A DNA stretch of 48,573 nucleotides from Vibrio zhanjiangensis (GCF_030161235.1 NZ_BSPW01000006.1:1-48573); one strand, 5' to 3'; shown: positions 28,953 to 38,750, counted from the stretch's first letter. Made by a program: numbers and translations. The notes: a model not told the origin generated them from the sequence alone.

Positions 28953-31030
28953 TAGTTAATTGCCACATTACCACCTTTGATGACCACCTTGTCACTTCCT
29001 TCAACAGTAATCGACGTCCCTGTAAGTTTAATCGAGCCATCACTATTCATAACCAGTGACGAACCACCGGTTTTTAGCACAATTTTATCACCACTAATGA
29101 TCTGGGTTGCCGCATCCGCTTTGTAGGAAGTGTTTCCTTTCACTGCAACGGTTAGGTTGCCACCTACGGTTAGATTGTCATCCGAACCTATATCTGCTGA
29201 ACGAGACGCCCCAACCATTAGATTGCTGTTCTCGCCGACATCCAAATCATCATTTAGACCAATTTTCGTCGTACGATTATCGTTAATAGACAGTGTTGAA
29301 TCATTCTTAACCGTTTGCGTTTCATTCGCGTTATAAGTCACGGTGACGTCTTGTTCGACCGTTTCTGTAAAAGTACTGTTCACCTGCGTCGTTTTGTGGC
29401 CATCTATGGTTTCTTGGTGATCACCATGAACTTCATTATTTTGATGACGTCCCACTTTCAAAAATTCATCTTGGCCAATATCACGAAAACGATTATTAAG
29501 CACCTTGGTCGACATATCCTTTTGAGCATGGATATAGATTTCTTCCTGATTTGCTTCGTCTTCGAAGCTCAGCTCATTATAACCGGTCCCTTTATGCGTT
29601 TGGGTACGAAATGTCGTGCGCGTTTTATTTTCTGGTAACGCATAAGGTGGGTAATGCAATCCATTATACACTGCACCAGTAACCAATGGACGGTCAGGGT
29701 CACCTTCCAAAAACGTCACCACAACTTCATGGCCGATTCGCGGCAAATATACCGCTCCCCATGTTGGGGCTGCCATTGATTGACTCACACGAATCCAACA
29801 GCTGGCATGTTCATCATTATTGGCATACCTATCCCAATGAAATTGGACTTTGATTCGACCCAAAGCATCCGTATAAATTTCTTCTCCAGCTGGACCAACA
29901 ACAACGGCTGTTTGCGGACCATCGACTATAGGGGCTGGTAGCTTAGGGGCTTTGAAAATGACGTCACGTGGAATACAGATGAATTGGTTTTCATACGTTG
30001 TGGGCAAACCACTGGTTTCATCCTCGTGAACTTGAGGATCATGACCACTATGAACAACAGATAACATTGTATAGTCGCGATTGATCGCCCTGCGAGGGTG
30101 ATCACTGATATTAAAGCTATAGCCCGGTGTAACACGCATTATGCTTGAGCTGGCTTCAATCTGATTATTGTCAACCTGATGATCCGCTATCCATTCAGAA
30201 GCACGAACTTGCCCCATAGCAGGATCAACATAACGCCCAGGGTAGTCAAATTGTTTCAGATCTTGGTCTAATGGACCATCGCTTGACATCTCCTGAGGAA
30301 TTTTAGGCTGCTCGTAGTTATAGTCACTGTATGTTGTACTGCCTGTTCTCACTCGATTGATCGCCGACAACTCAAAAATGTGCTCTCGATCAGCAACACC
30401 ACCAGCATCAGAATGATACACCAAAGGCCCAAGATGAGAGGCATTAAGTGGCGTGCTTAAAAGTTCAGGGATGGCATCGTTACTGTCGACAATGACCATA
30501 GTATGAGTTGCCTCAGTATGTTCAAAGTAGTACCACATACCATGTTCAGCTAACATACGCTGAACAAAATGACTGTCACTTTCCCGATACTGAAGTACAT
30601 ACTCTTTTTCAGGGTAAACACCCGATATGTCGAGTCTGTAATCAGTGACCGAAGCATCATCTAACACTTGCGAAATGATGTCTGGTGCTGAGAGATTTTG
30701 AAATATCCGACAGTCTTGTCTTTGTGTCATAAACCAAGTCTGCGGCACCAAAACGAGTTGGTATCGCGCAAAACGTCGTCCTTGCCCCACAAAACGGACT
30801 TCATTTACCATCCCATGGAAGAGGCGAGCCGCGCCCATACCTTGACCATACAAGGTCAGCAAAGCCGGCTTGCGAATCAATTCATCGAACGTAATATCAG
30901 CATCAAGTGAAAGCAATGAAAGGCTAATTTGGAATGGCTTAGACAGCTCTTCGGTTACTTGAAAGCTTTCAACACGAAATTCATGCCCTGTTCCCTGAAT
31001 TTCAAATTTAAATTCTACGTCAGTTTTCAT
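28952..31030 (-). CDS. vgrG: T6SS spike protein VgrG (TssI)
   Basis: VgrG trimers form the puncturing tip on the Hcp tube. The 692-residue protein has the gp27-like N-terminus, the gp5-like signature IYTDALGRIKVQFHWDR, then SCWIRVSQSMAAPTWGAVYLPRIGHEVVVTFLEGDPDRPLVTG, and a C-terminal beta-helix of short repeats. It ends at GGNVAIN without an extra effector domain. The ATG at 31030 is preferred over a TTG at 31057. It is second in the hcp operon, behind a hairpin. Confidence 0.96.
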   Translation of the reverse strand: MKTDVEFKFEIQGTGHEFRVESFQVTEELSKPFQISLSLLSLDADITFDELIRKPALLTLYGQGMGAARLFHGMVNEVRFVGQGRRFARYQLVLVPQTWFMTQRQDCRIFQNLSAPDIISQVLDDASVTDYRLDISGVYPEKEYVLQYRESDSHFVQRMLAEHGMWYYFEHTEATHTMVIVDSNDAIPELLSTPLNASHLGPLVYHSDAGGVADREHIFELSAINRVRTGSTTYSDYNYEQPKIPQEMSSDGPLDQDLKQFDYPGRYVDPAMGQVRASEWIADHQVDNNQIEASSSIMRVTPGYSFNISDHPRRAINRDYTMLSVVHSGHDPQVHEDETSGLPTTYENQFICIPRDVIFKAPKLPAPIVDGPQTAVVVGPAGEEIYTDALGRIKVQFHWDRYANNDEHASCWIRVSQSMAAPTWGAVYLPRIGHEVVVTFLEGDPDRPLVTGAVYNGLHYPPYALPENKTRTTFRTQTHKGTGYNELSFEDEANQEEIYIHAQKDMSTKVLNNRFRDIGQDEFLKVGRHQNNEVHGDHQETIDGHKTTQVNSTFTETVEQDVTVTYNANETQTVKNDSTLSINDNRTTKIGLNDDLDVGENSNLMVGASRSADIGSDDNLTVGGNLTVAVKGNTSYKADAATQIISGDKIVLKTGGSSLVMNSDGSIKLTGTSITVEGSDKVVIKGGNVAIN

Positions 31031-31050
31031 ACCTTTTACCTGATACAAAT

Positions 31051-31080
31051 AATACAACTAGGGCCAACATACGCTGGCCC
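31051..31080 (-). terminator. partial terminator/attenuator between hcp and vgrG
   Basis: The inverted repeat GGGCCA (31061-31066) / TGGCCC (31075-31080) is followed on the minus strand by TAGTTGTATTATT, a moderately U-rich tail. It begins 21 bases after the hcp stop. It could terminate part of the transcripts or stabilise the hcp 3' end. Confidence 0.55.
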
Positions 31081-31101
31081 GTAAATCTAACGTGTTGACG
31101 A

Positions 31102-31620
31102 TTAAGCTTCGCGAGGAGCGCGCCAGTCGTCGTTACCGCCTTTACCCATCACTTCGTGAGTTACTTCAATTGCACGGTAAGTGAATTTTAATACTTCTTC
31201 AGTTACGCGGTCAGATGTAGCAGCGTCTTGGCAGTGTGCCATACGAGTTTGCATATCTACTAGTAGAGCGTCGATAAGCTTGATTGTGTAGTAGTGCTCT
31301 TGCTTACCTTGAACTGAAGTACGGTAAAACTTGATGTTACACTCAGGCAACTTCTCACCAGAAACAAGTGCGTTGAATAGTAGTGGTGAACAGCAGTCTT
31401 GTGCTTTAGTTACCACAACAGGTTTATGAACGCGTTGACCTGTAGGCTGACCACTTTGTGGATCACGTGGAATAGTTAGTACATGATCAAGTTCTTGTAC
31501 TAGAAACTCGTTTTCGTGACCTTCTTGCCATGTATTGCCTACTGATTCAGCAGTGAAAGCACTTTCTGTGATATTACCTTGAGTTTCGCCTGAGATAGAC
31601 ATATACGCTGGAGTTGGCAT
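31102..31620 (-). CDS. hcp: T6SS tube protein Hcp (TssD)
   Basis: Hcp hexamers stack to form the inner tube. The 172-residue protein shows the family landmarks: PAYMSISGETQGNIT, the VQELDHVLTIPRDPQSGQPTGQRVHKPVVVTKAQDCCSPLL region and FYRTSVQGKQEHYYTIKLIDALLVDM. An AGAAGGAA ribosome site precedes the ATG. The codon choice looks like that of a highly expressed gene. A sigma-54-like promoter lies about 60-90 bases upstream. Confidence 0.97.
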   Translation of the reverse strand: MPTPAYMSISGETQGNITESAFTAESVGNTWQEGHENEFLVQELDHVLTIPRDPQSGQPTGQRVHKPVVVTKAQDCCSPLLFNALVSGEKLPECNIKFYRTSVQGKQEHYYTIKLIDALLVDMQTRMAHCQDAATSDRVTEEVLKFTYRAIEVTHEVMGKGGNDDWRAPREA

Positions 31621-31692
31621 CTTATATTCCTTCTAAATTTTTATTTGTTTAAATTCACCAAATCGCTTATTACCGCGACCCAATAGTTACTA

Positions 31693-31708
31693 TACAAACT
31701 CCATGCCA
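31693..31708 (-). promoter_or_regulatory. sigma-54-like promoter upstream of hcp
   Basis: On the minus strand the element reads TGGCATG-GAGT-TTGTA. The -24 GG and the -12 G have exact RpoN spacing; the -12 element has T in place of the preferred C. The expected start is about 60 bases before the hcp ATG. A sigma-54 activator gene is 3 kb away in the same cluster. Confidence 0.5.
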
Positions 31709-32079
31709 ACTTTTAAATTACATAAAAACAAGCACTTAGTTAATTTCGCTTTGGTTTTTATATATTTATCAATTCAATTTTTTGTAAAATCAAACAAGAT
31801 ATTGTTCAATCAACACAAGTAATTGTCACTCATATTAATTGATAAAACAACGGCTCACAGATATGCAAAAAAAGCGTTATTAACGGGCATTGACGTCGTT
31901 TTAACTAAAACATTAATCATACTGACTACGTAGTGATTAAAATAGGGTGTCAATCCATTCAATATTGCCATTAAAATAACCATAAAATGCCAGTAAAAAT
32001 AGCTATCAGAAAAAACTGTTCTCTATTATTTAGTATAATTCGAGCCAATTAAAAACAACCGATAAGCTCGATAAAGACA
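31709..32079. other. divergent hcp/clpV intergenic region
   Basis: This AT-rich spacer carries no gene that I can see. A TATAAT hexamer at 32034-32039 sits 41 bases before the clpV ATG and could be its -10 element, but no good -35 is present 16-18 bases upstream. Activator-binding sites for the hcp promoter would be expected in the left half. Confidence 0.45.
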
Positions 32080-34743
32080 ATGATAAACATCAATCTATCC
32101 TCTTTAATTCAACGTCTGCACCCTATCGCAAAAATCGCGCTAGAAGACGCAGCAGCTCTCGCTGTATCAGAAAAGGCAAATGAAGTACAAATTGAGCACT
32201 ATTTGCTGAGTTTACTGGAGCGTCCAAATAGTGATTTTGACGTTCTTCTCGCGCATTTTGACTGCTCCGAAAATATTTTGCGCCAGTCAATTCGTTCAAC
32301 CTTAGATTCAACGCCAACAGGCAACGGCGGTAAACCCGTCTTTTCTGCGCTGCTCATCGAATGGCTACAAGAAAGCTGGCTGGTATCTTCGCTGGACCTT
32401 TCTCAACCACAAATTCGCTCAGGTGCATTGCTATTGACGCTTGTAAGCAACCCTCTCAGATACGGTCAGCATACCTATGCTGCGTTGCTTGATAGCGTCA
32501 ATCAAGATAGCCTCAAGCGCAATTTTGCAGAACTCACCAGTCAATCCCTTGAATCCCAAGTCGCAAGCTCAGAAAAAACGCAAGCTAGAGAAGAAGGCTC
32601 AGCGTTGAGCAAATTCACCACTGACTTCACAGGTAAAGCACGTAAGGGTGAAATCGACCCTGTTTTCTGCCGAGATCAAGAGATTCGACAAATTGTTGAT
32701 ATTTTGGCAAGACGTCGGAAAAATAACCCTATCGCTGTGGGAGAGCCTGGCGTCGGTAAAACCGCTGTAGTGGAAGGCCTTGCGCTCAAAATCGTTCAAG
32801 GTGAAGTGCCTGATAACTTAAAGGGGGTCGAGCTATATGGCTTAGACATGGGACTTCTTCAAGCAGGTGCCAGTGTCAAAGGTGAATTTGAAAAGCGCCT
32901 CAATGCTGTTTTAGATGAAGTGAAAAACTCCCCTACTCCAATCATTTTATTTATTGATGAGGCACACACTCTTGTTGGTGGTGGTAACCAAGCGGGTGGT
33001 AGCGATGCCGCAAACTTACTTAAGCCAGCTCTTGCCCGTGGTGAAGTTAAAACGATTGCGGCAACAACATGGTCAGAATACAAAAAGTACTTCGAAAAAG
33101 ACCCAGCACTGGCGCGTCGTTTCCAATTGGTCAAACTGGATGAACCCTCGCCAGAGCAAGCTGCATTAATTATTCGGGGTCTGCGCCCTGCTTATGAAAA
33201 ATCTCATAATGTTTATGTGCGAGATGACGCCATTACAGCCGCCGCTGCTCTTTCTGCTCGCTATATATCGGGGCGACAACTGCCCGACAAAGCTATTGAT
33301 GTATTAGACACCGCGTGTGCTCGTGTTAACATCAGCCTCAATGCGGTTCCTGCGTCGGTAGAAACGCTTCAACAACAACTTGCCGCACAAACTCGAGAGC
33401 TTGAAGCCCTTGAACGTGACGCTCTTCAGCAAACTGGCGACAAGCACAGTCTCGCGTCTATTCCTGATCTTAAGCAGCGAATGACGCAAACCCAAGCCGA
33501 GCTTGAGATTCAAGAAGCACAATGGCAAAACGAAAAGCAGCAAATTGAACAAATGATTGCGCTGCGTAGTAGGCTTCACGCTCTTGTTAGTGATGAGCAA
33601 CAAGAAAACGCTGAGCAAGAAGATGACCAACCGGTATCACCCTATGCAGATTTAGATGAAGAAGCCGTGCGTATTGCAATTTCGGCTTGTCAGGAGCAAT
33701 TGGAGGCCATTCGTGGCAGCAACCCTCTGGTTCATTTTGAAGTGGGACCCGATGAGATAAGCCATGTTATTTCTGATTGGACAGGTATCCCTATGGGTAA
33801 AATGCTCCAAGATGAAGCGCAGACAACGCTTAATCTCAAAGACAGCTTAACCAGTAGTATTAAAGGCCAAGAATACGCTATTGATGCCCTTGCAGAAGGG
33901 ATTCAAACAGCGAAAGCAGGCCTTGGTAACCCAGATGCTCCAACCGGTGTCTTCCTTCTTGTTGGTCCAAGTGGTGTCGGTAAAACTGAAACCGCACGAG
34001 CCATTGCTGACCAGTTATTTGGTGGTGAACGCTTTATGACCACCATTAATATGTCAGAGTTTCAAGAAAAACACACGGTGTCACGCCTTATTGGGTCACC
34101 TCCAGGCTATGTCGGCTATGGTGAAGGCGGCATGCTAACGGAAGCGGTTCGCCAGCGTCCATATTCTGTTGTCTTACTCGACGAAGTAGAAAAAGCCGAT
34201 CCTGAAGTACTCAACCTTTTCTATCAAGTCTTCGATAAAGGCACCCTAAATGATGGTGAAGGTCGAGCCATCGACTTCAAAAACACTCTGATCATCATGA
34301 CCAGCAACCTTGCTACGCACGAAATTGAGTCACTGGTGCAACAATCTAAAGACATGGATGCAAGCATCATTGCAGAGGCCATTCGTCCAACGCTAAATCA
34401 ACATTTTAAACCCGCGTTGTTGGCTCGTATGTCTGTATTGCCTTTTGTCCCACTATCCGATGAAGCCATGACAGAAATCATTCATCACAAACTCGGTAAA
34501 GTGTCACAGCGTCTGCACAATCACCACAAGCTAACGCTAAATTACGACGAAAATTTGGTCGAATTCGTTCTTGGTAACTGCCGTTTGGCTGAGACAGGTG
34601 CTCGTAATATTGATGCCGTGATCAACCGTCAGTTGCTACCACAGCTGTCTACTCAGCTATTGGTTCACGATAAGGATGAATCTCATCGCCAAATCACAGT
34701 GTCCGTTGATGAGCAAGGAACGCTATCCTATGCGTTTAGCTAA
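32080..34743 (+). CDS. clpV: T6SS sheath-recycling AAA+ ATPase ClpV (TssH)
   Basis: ClpV is a ClpB-like hexameric ATPase that disassembles contracted TssB-TssC sheaths. The 887-residue protein has an N-terminal Clp repeat domain, Walker A1 GEPGVGKT (221-228) with Walker B FIDEAH, a middle coiled region, and Walker A2 GPSGVGKT (629-636) with LLDEVEKA. The start [18 protein letters not shown] is typical. It is transcribed away from hcp, and its end overlaps the regulator gene. Confidence 0.96.
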   Translation: MININLSSLIQRLHPIAKIALEDAAALAVSEKANEVQIEHYLLSLLERPNSDFDVLLAHFDCSENILRQSIRSTLDSTPTGNGGKPVFSALLIEWLQESWLVSSLDLSQPQIRSGALLLTLVSNPLRYGQHTYAALLDSVNQDSLKRNFAELTSQSLESQVASSEKTQAREEGSALSKFTTDFTGKARKGEIDPVFCRDQEIRQIVDILARRRKNNPIAVGEPGVGKTAVVEGLALKIVQGEVPDNLKGVELYGLDMGLLQAGASVKGEFEKRLNAVLDEVKNSPTPIILFIDEAHTLVGGGNQAGGSDAANLLKPALARGEVKTIAATTWSEYKKYFEKDPALARRFQLVKLDEPSPEQAALIIRGLRPAYEKSHNVYVRDDAITAAAALSARYISGRQLPDKAIDVLDTACARVNISLNAVPASVETLQQQLAAQTRELEALERDALQQTGDKHSLASIPDLKQRMTQTQAELEIQEAQWQNEKQQIEQMIALRSRLHALVSDEQQENAEQEDDQPVSPYADLDEEAVRIAISACQEQLEAIRGSNPLVHFEVGPDEISHVISDWTGIPMGKMLQDEAQTTLNLKDSLTSSIKGQEYAIDALAEGIQTAKAGLGNPDAPTGVFLLVGPSGVGKTETARAIADQLFGGERFMTTINMSEFQEKHTVSRLIGSPPGYVGYGEGGMLTEAVRQRPYSVVLLDEVEKADPEVLNLFYQVFDKGTLNDGEGRAIDFKNTLIIMTSNLATHEIESLVQQSKDMDASIIAEAIRPTLNQHFKPALLARMSVLPFVPLSDEAMTEIIHHKLGKVSQRLHNHHKLTLNYDENLVEFVLGNCRLAETGARNIDAVINRQLLPQLSTQLLVHDKDESHRQITVSVDEQGTLSYAFS

Positions 34744-36385
34744 CTCAAACGACCTGAGTAATGCCTTGCTTGCGATCAGCCAGTCTTTGGCTGATCGCAC
34801 TCAAATGGCGCAAACTCTCGACGCGGTGCTCACAGCAGCGCGTCAAATGACACTCTCTAAGCACGGTATTATCTATGTGCTTGATCAAACCGGACAAGCT
34901 CTGATCCCCAGCATAGTTCATCACAATGAAAAACCGCTTTCTGCACATCCTTGGCCTGCATTAGCTTTCGATCATACCAGTCCAACTAATCCGTTCAATT
35001 ATGCAATTCAAAACGGCGAAGTGGTCCTGATTAACGAACTCTATCAGTACAATGGGTATGACTGTGAAGCGATTTATCAAGCAGAACTCGTACTAGGTAG
35101 CAAAAGTACCAATTTGCTTGCTTGGCCTTTAGTAGACGATAGCAATAAGACCATCGGTCTGCTGGCACTGTTTAACTTGAGTGTCATAGACAATGAACAA
35201 GCATTGACGGCGTTTTGCCAGATGGCGGCCAATAGTATTCATCAAGCAGTATGGCTAGAACAATATGGCCATATGATTAAGAATCTCAGTGCGGATAATG
35301 CTGCGCTTGTGCGCGAAAACCAGCATCTTAAACGGCGTAAACAAAGCCATTACCAAGGGCCGATCGCTGAAAGTGAACAAATGCTTGACGTCCTCAGACG
35401 TCTAGATAAGGTCTTGACTCTACCCGTTGATGTATTGCTACGGGGCGAAACTGGTGCGGGGAAAGAAGTGATTGCAAAGTACATTCACCAAAACTCGAAC
35501 CGTGCAGATCAACCTCTCATAGTGCAGAACTGCGCGGCAATACCTGAACAATTGCTCGAGTCAGAGTTATTTGGACACAAAAAGGGCTCTTTTACGGGTG
35601 CAGACAAAGATAAGATAGGCCTCTTTGAAGCAGCCCACGGCGGTACCTTATTCCTTGACGAAATCGGGGATATGCCCCTTTTACTGCAAGCTAAACTGCT
35701 GCGCGTTTTGCAAGAGCGCAAAGTACGTCCTGTTGGTGCCAGTAAAGAAATAGAAGTCGATGTTCGAGTTGTCGCCGCGACCCACTGCCATTTAATGGAG
35801 AAAATTAAAAATGGCGAGTTTCGTGCTGATTTGTTTTATCGATTAAATGTGTTCCCAATCACCTTGCCACCACTACGAGAACGCCAAGCGGACATACTGC
35901 CGCTCGCTGAACATTTTGTTAAGCAGAGTGCTCTAAACCTAGGACTTTCCCAAGCCCCAGGACTGAGCGCAAATGTCCAAAAACAACTGTGCCAATATAC
36001 CTACCCTGGCAATGTCCGTGAGCTCAAAAATATCGTTGAGCGGGCCCTGCTACTCTCCGATTTTGAAACCATTACTCATATCGAACTCGGTGAGACTGGT
36101 CTCATCGTTCAAGCAGAGAAAAGCGAGTTAGACACAACGAGTATTGCACAACCTACTATCACCAGTCAGCCGATTCATGAGAGTTCTGGTTACTCCAAAG
36201 GGCTCAAGGAAGCCGTCAGTGAGTATGAAAAAACCGTCATTCTTGACTGTTTACATGCGTCTAACTGGCAAATTAAGCGCGTTGCTAAACAGCTTTCGTT
36301 ACCTGTTAGTACCCTGAGCCACAAAATGAAAAAATACGATATTTCTGCCGCAGGAGAATCGAGTAGGGTCAATGAGAATATTTAA
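34730..36385 (+). CDS. vasH: sigma-54-dependent T6SS activator (VasH type)
   Basis: The 551-residue protein has an N-terminal GAF-like sensor (about 10-175), an AAA+ domain with Walker A GETGAGKE (239-246), GSFTGA (286-291, the sigma-54 contact loop, normally GAFTGA) and GGTLFLDEIGDM (304-315), and a C-terminal Fis-type helix-turn-helix (IKRVAKQLSLPVSTLSHKM). It probably activates hcp with RpoN. I start it at 34730, where AAGGA lies 10 bases upstream, overlapping clpV by 14 bases; an upstream start at 34676 lies deeper in clpV. Confidence 0.92.
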   Translation: MRLANSNDLSNALLAISQSLADRTQMAQTLDAVLTAARQMTLSKHGIIYVLDQTGQALIPSIVHHNEKPLSAHPWPALAFDHTSPTNPFNYAIQNGEVVLINELYQYNGYDCEAIYQAELVLGSKSTNLLAWPLVDDSNKTIGLLALFNLSVIDNEQALTAFCQMAANSIHQAVWLEQYGHMIKNLSADNAALVRENQHLKRRKQSHYQGPIAESEQMLDVLRRLDKVLTLPVDVLLRGETGAGKEVIAKYIHQNSNRADQPLIVQNCAAIPEQLLESELFGHKKGSFTGADKDKIGLFEAAHGGTLFLDEIGDMPLLLQAKLLRVLQERKVRPVGASKEIEVDVRVVAATHCHLMEKIKNGEFRADLFYRLNVFPITLPPLRERQADILPLAEHFVKQSALNLGLSQAPGLSANVQKQLCQYTYPGNVRELKNIVERALLLSDFETITHIELGETGLIVQAEKSELDTTSIAQPTITSQPIHESSGYSKGLKEAVSEYEKTVILDCLHASNWQIKRVAKQLSLPVSTLSHKMKKYDISAAGESSRVNENI

Positions 36386-36586
36386 TGCCTGTCAGTCAGT
36401 TGGGGGCATTATCATTAAAGGCAAAAGCAAACCACTATCGATCCAAAAGTGTCTTGCATTTGCCTTCTTTTTTTAAACAACTTTATATAAGAATTCAATA
36501 ATATACTTATATACAAGGGCTTATACGCAAAATTATCAATAACGACTAAGCTTGAAAATACTCTAGGCATAACAAGGATACATACC
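36386..36586. other. short intergenic region between vasH and the rhodanese gene
   Basis: No gene is seen. An imperfect inverted repeat (AATGCC at 36384-36389, GGCATT at 36405-36410) overlaps the end of vasH but has no T-run, so I do not call it a terminator. The rhodanese promoter should lie here. Confidence 0.4.
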
Positions 36587-37348
36587 ATGCTATTGAGACT
36601 TTCAATTCTGCTGCTCGCAAGCGTGTCTTTTTCCGCTTTCAGCATCGATTTTCCTTATCGAGCCGATTACGCCGATGTCAAAACGATTGAGCTCGCCGAT
36701 TTAAAACAAACCAAGGACACATTAAACATTGTCGATGTGCGCTCCACTCTTGAATATGATGTGCTTCATATCGATGGTGCCAAACATATTACTATTGCCA
36801 ACAAAGGCTTTGAAACCAAAATAAAAGAACTCTCAGCCGATGGCAAAACCATCGCTTTCTATTGTAATGGCATCACTTGTAAAAAATCTTACAAGGCGGC
36901 ACAAAGGGCAATGAAAGCAGGCGTCAACAATGTGGTGGCTTATGATGCGGGAATTTTCCTCTGGGCAAGCGACTACCCTAGCGACAGTGTTTTACTTGGA
37001 AAGCCAATGCAAAGCAGCTCTCAACTCATCAGCGATGAGGATTTTAAAGCCCATATCCTCTCTGCAAAAGAGTTTGAAGGCATGCTCAACGACCCTAACG
37101 TGGTGATTATCGATGCGCGCGATCCAAATCAACGTAAAACTCAGCTGTTTAAAGGTCTGCCGGTACGAAACGTACCTGTTGAACGCTTTGAAACGTTTTT
37201 GCAGCAAACCGATTCGTCAACAAAAATCATGGTATTTGATGCAGTAGGCAAACAAGTCCAATGGCTACAATATATTCTTGATGGGCAGAACTATACTGAT
37301 TATCACTTCCTTAAAGGGGGTGTTGAAGGGTATATGAAGAGTCAGTAA
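36587..37348 (+). CDS. exported double-rhodanese-domain protein
   Basis: The 253-residue protein has a signal peptide (cleavage likely near FSAFSI, residues 15-20) and two rhodanese-like domains. The first (about 32-130) carries the active-site cysteine in FYCNGITCKKS (C93, with C98 nearby). The second (about 150-250) has VVIIDARDPNQRK but no cysteine at the active-site loop (VFDAVGKQ), so it is probably inactive. It may handle sulfur or thiol transfer in the periplasm. An AAGGATA site precedes the ATG. Whether it serves the T6SS is unknown. Confidence 0.8.
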   Translation: MLLRLSILLLASVSFSAFSIDFPYRADYADVKTIELADLKQTKDTLNIVDVRSTLEYDVLHIDGAKHITIANKGFETKIKELSADGKTIAFYCNGITCKKSYKAAQRAMKAGVNNVVAYDAGIFLWASDYPSDSVLLGKPMQSSSQLISDEDFKAHILSAKEFEGMLNDPNVVIIDARDPNQRKTQLFKGLPVRNVPVERFETFLQQTDSSTKIMVFDAVGKQVQWLQYILDGQNYTDYHFLKGGVEGYMKSQ

Positions 37349-37720
37349 TCAATCAAAGGGAGCGTAATGCTCCCCACATCTCTTGCCATTTAGCTAGTTT
37401 ACCAGTTTCTTGTTTATGGACAGTGACATACAACCAACGAGTTCGTCTGGGTTGTTCAATCAAGCTCGTCTTTCGCTTACTCAAAGTATAACTTGAACAA
37501 AAGTGAGTCGATTTGAATAGGCTGGAAAGACCTAAATATTTATATATAAATCAGGAAAACCAATGATGAATCAATGTAGATTCATCTTCATTAATGATGT
37601 TTTTTTTACTCAGAAAAATGAGTGAAATATCATGATTAATCTCTGCATATCTTAAATAACTTCTGGTTCTATAGTGAACGTTACCATTTGCTATATAACC
37701 CAATAAATTAAGGTATAAAT
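37349..37720. other. intergenic region upstream of the IQ-motif protein
   Basis: A hairpin GGGAGC/GCTCCC (37358-37374) follows the rhodanese stop but lacks a T-run. A second dyad GATGAATC/GATTCATC (37565-37586) is followed, 14 bases on, by eight T (37600-37607). I see no gene. TATAGT (37670-37675) and TATAAC (37694-37699) are possible -10 elements for the next gene, without clear -35 partners. Confidence 0.4.
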
Positions 37721-38701
37721 ATGAAGATTCAAGCTCCTAGCAGTCCTATCGATAGTCAAACAAGCTCACAAAGCAGCACCTTACCTCTTAAGGTTAAGGC
37801 AATTACGCACGTTCAGGCCGTTTTTCGAGGAAATCAAGTTCGAAAAATGGTATCGGTTAAATCTATAGCGCCGAACATTGTACATACCAAAATAAAAAAT
37901 ACTGGGTTACAGACAAAGCCTTCAGTAAACACTCCTTTTACTTCCATCCTAAATAACTTAAAACCAGGAGCACAATATGACTCTTTACTTGTTAAGAAAG
38001 GAAAAGAGAGTGTTGATGTCGTCGCGATAAAAGACGGAGAGAGCCCTAAAAAGCCTAGTGACTTAATAGCGCAAGAAGGTAAACCTACTCGTGACACAGC
38101 TTATATAAATGGCGGTTTTTTTGTGCATAGATCTGGTCTAAAGGATAGTGATGGAAATGCAGCTCCTATTGGATACACAATCGGCACAACTAAAGGAAAA
38201 AACAATACGATTCCTGTTGCTCAGCCTTGGAAGGAAGATTTTGGTGAACTGCGTAACCGTAAAGGGGATACCATACTAACCTCTGGTCCTGTTTTACGTC
38301 GAGAAAGCCAGTTTACAGGAGAACGTTTCACTTATTTTTTACCATCGGGACAACCCAGTCAGCTAAATGAATATGCTGGTGCTTTAACTCATGCAGGAAA
38401 TTCAAATGAGAGGGCTGCAGTTACAGTCGCAAAAGAAGATATTCGTTTGCAAACCCTGACAAATGATGAAGGACTGCGGGAAAAGGGAGCAACAATGAGA
38501 GAATGGTGTCAAATTACGAATTCATTAGCCAAAGAAGGAGACCAAGTATTAAATTTAGATGGTGCTGCGTCTATTCAAATGGGAGTCTCCTCAGGTGAGG
38601 ATCGTAAAGTCATCTCAAAAGGTGGAGGTGCAGGGAAAGAGAGAGAGTTGGCAAATATAATCTTGTCGTCCCCCTTAAAAAATGCACTACAGCGGTCATA
38701 A
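37721..38701 (+). CDS. phosphodiester-glycosidase (NAGPA-like) protein with IQ calmodulin-binding motif, candidate effector
   Basis: The 326-residue protein has a Ser/Thr/Gln-rich N-terminus without a signal peptide. An IQ motif follows at 31-44 (VQAVFRGNQVRKMV), which fits [FILV]Qxxx[RK]Gxxx[RK]xx[FILVWY]. From about residue 80 the chain matches the phosphodiester glycosidase family: YINGGFF (128-134), TSGPVLRR (187-194), an ERAAVTVAKED segment (R231) and LNLDGAASIQMGV (277-289, family NLDGGGS-like). That family cleaves sugar phosphodiesters such as GlcNAc-1-phosphodiester. The gene stands alone between the T6SS genes and an effector operon; an AAGG site precedes the ATG. Delivery into eukaryotic cells and calmodulin dependence are inference. 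Confidence 0.75.
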   Translation: MKIQAPSSPIDSQTSSQSSTLPLKVKAITHVQAVFRGNQVRKMVSVKSIAPNIVHTKIKNTGLQTKPSVNTPFTSILNNLKPGAQYDSLLVKKGKESVDVVAIKDGESPKKPSDLIAQEGKPTRDTAYINGGFFVHRSGLKDSDGNAAPIGYTIGTTKGKNNTIPVAQPWKEDFGELRNRKGDTILTSGPVLRRESQFTGERFTYFLPSGQPSQLNEYAGALTHAGNSNERAAVTVAKEDIRLQTLTNDEGLREKGATMREWCQITNSLAKEGDQVLNLDGAASIQMGVSSGEDRKVISKGGGAGKERELANIILSSPLKNALQRS

Positions 38702-38720
38702 TCCCTCCGTCATCTAAGAA

Positions 38721-38750
38721 CAAGCCCAAATGAGTACAAAAGTGGGCTTG
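38721..38750 (+). terminator. weak hairpin after the IQ-motif gene
   Basis: CAAGCCCA (38721-38728) pairs with TGGGCTTG (38743-38750) across a 14-nt loop, 20 bases after the stop codon. No T-run follows, so termination would be inefficient or Rho-assisted. Confidence 0.4.

Noticed and set aside
28952..31030. VgrG as an evolved VgrG with a toxin domain
   Set aside because: The protein ends right after the beta-helix repeats (GGNVAIN) and has the length of a structural VgrG.
36384..36410. Inverted repeat after vasH as a terminator
   Set aside because: The stem is only 6 bp with a 15-base loop and no T-run follows.
37565..37607. Dyad plus T-run as a terminator for the rhodanese gene
   Set aside because: The T-run is 14 bases away from the stem and more than 200 bases from the gene end; the structure is unconvincing.
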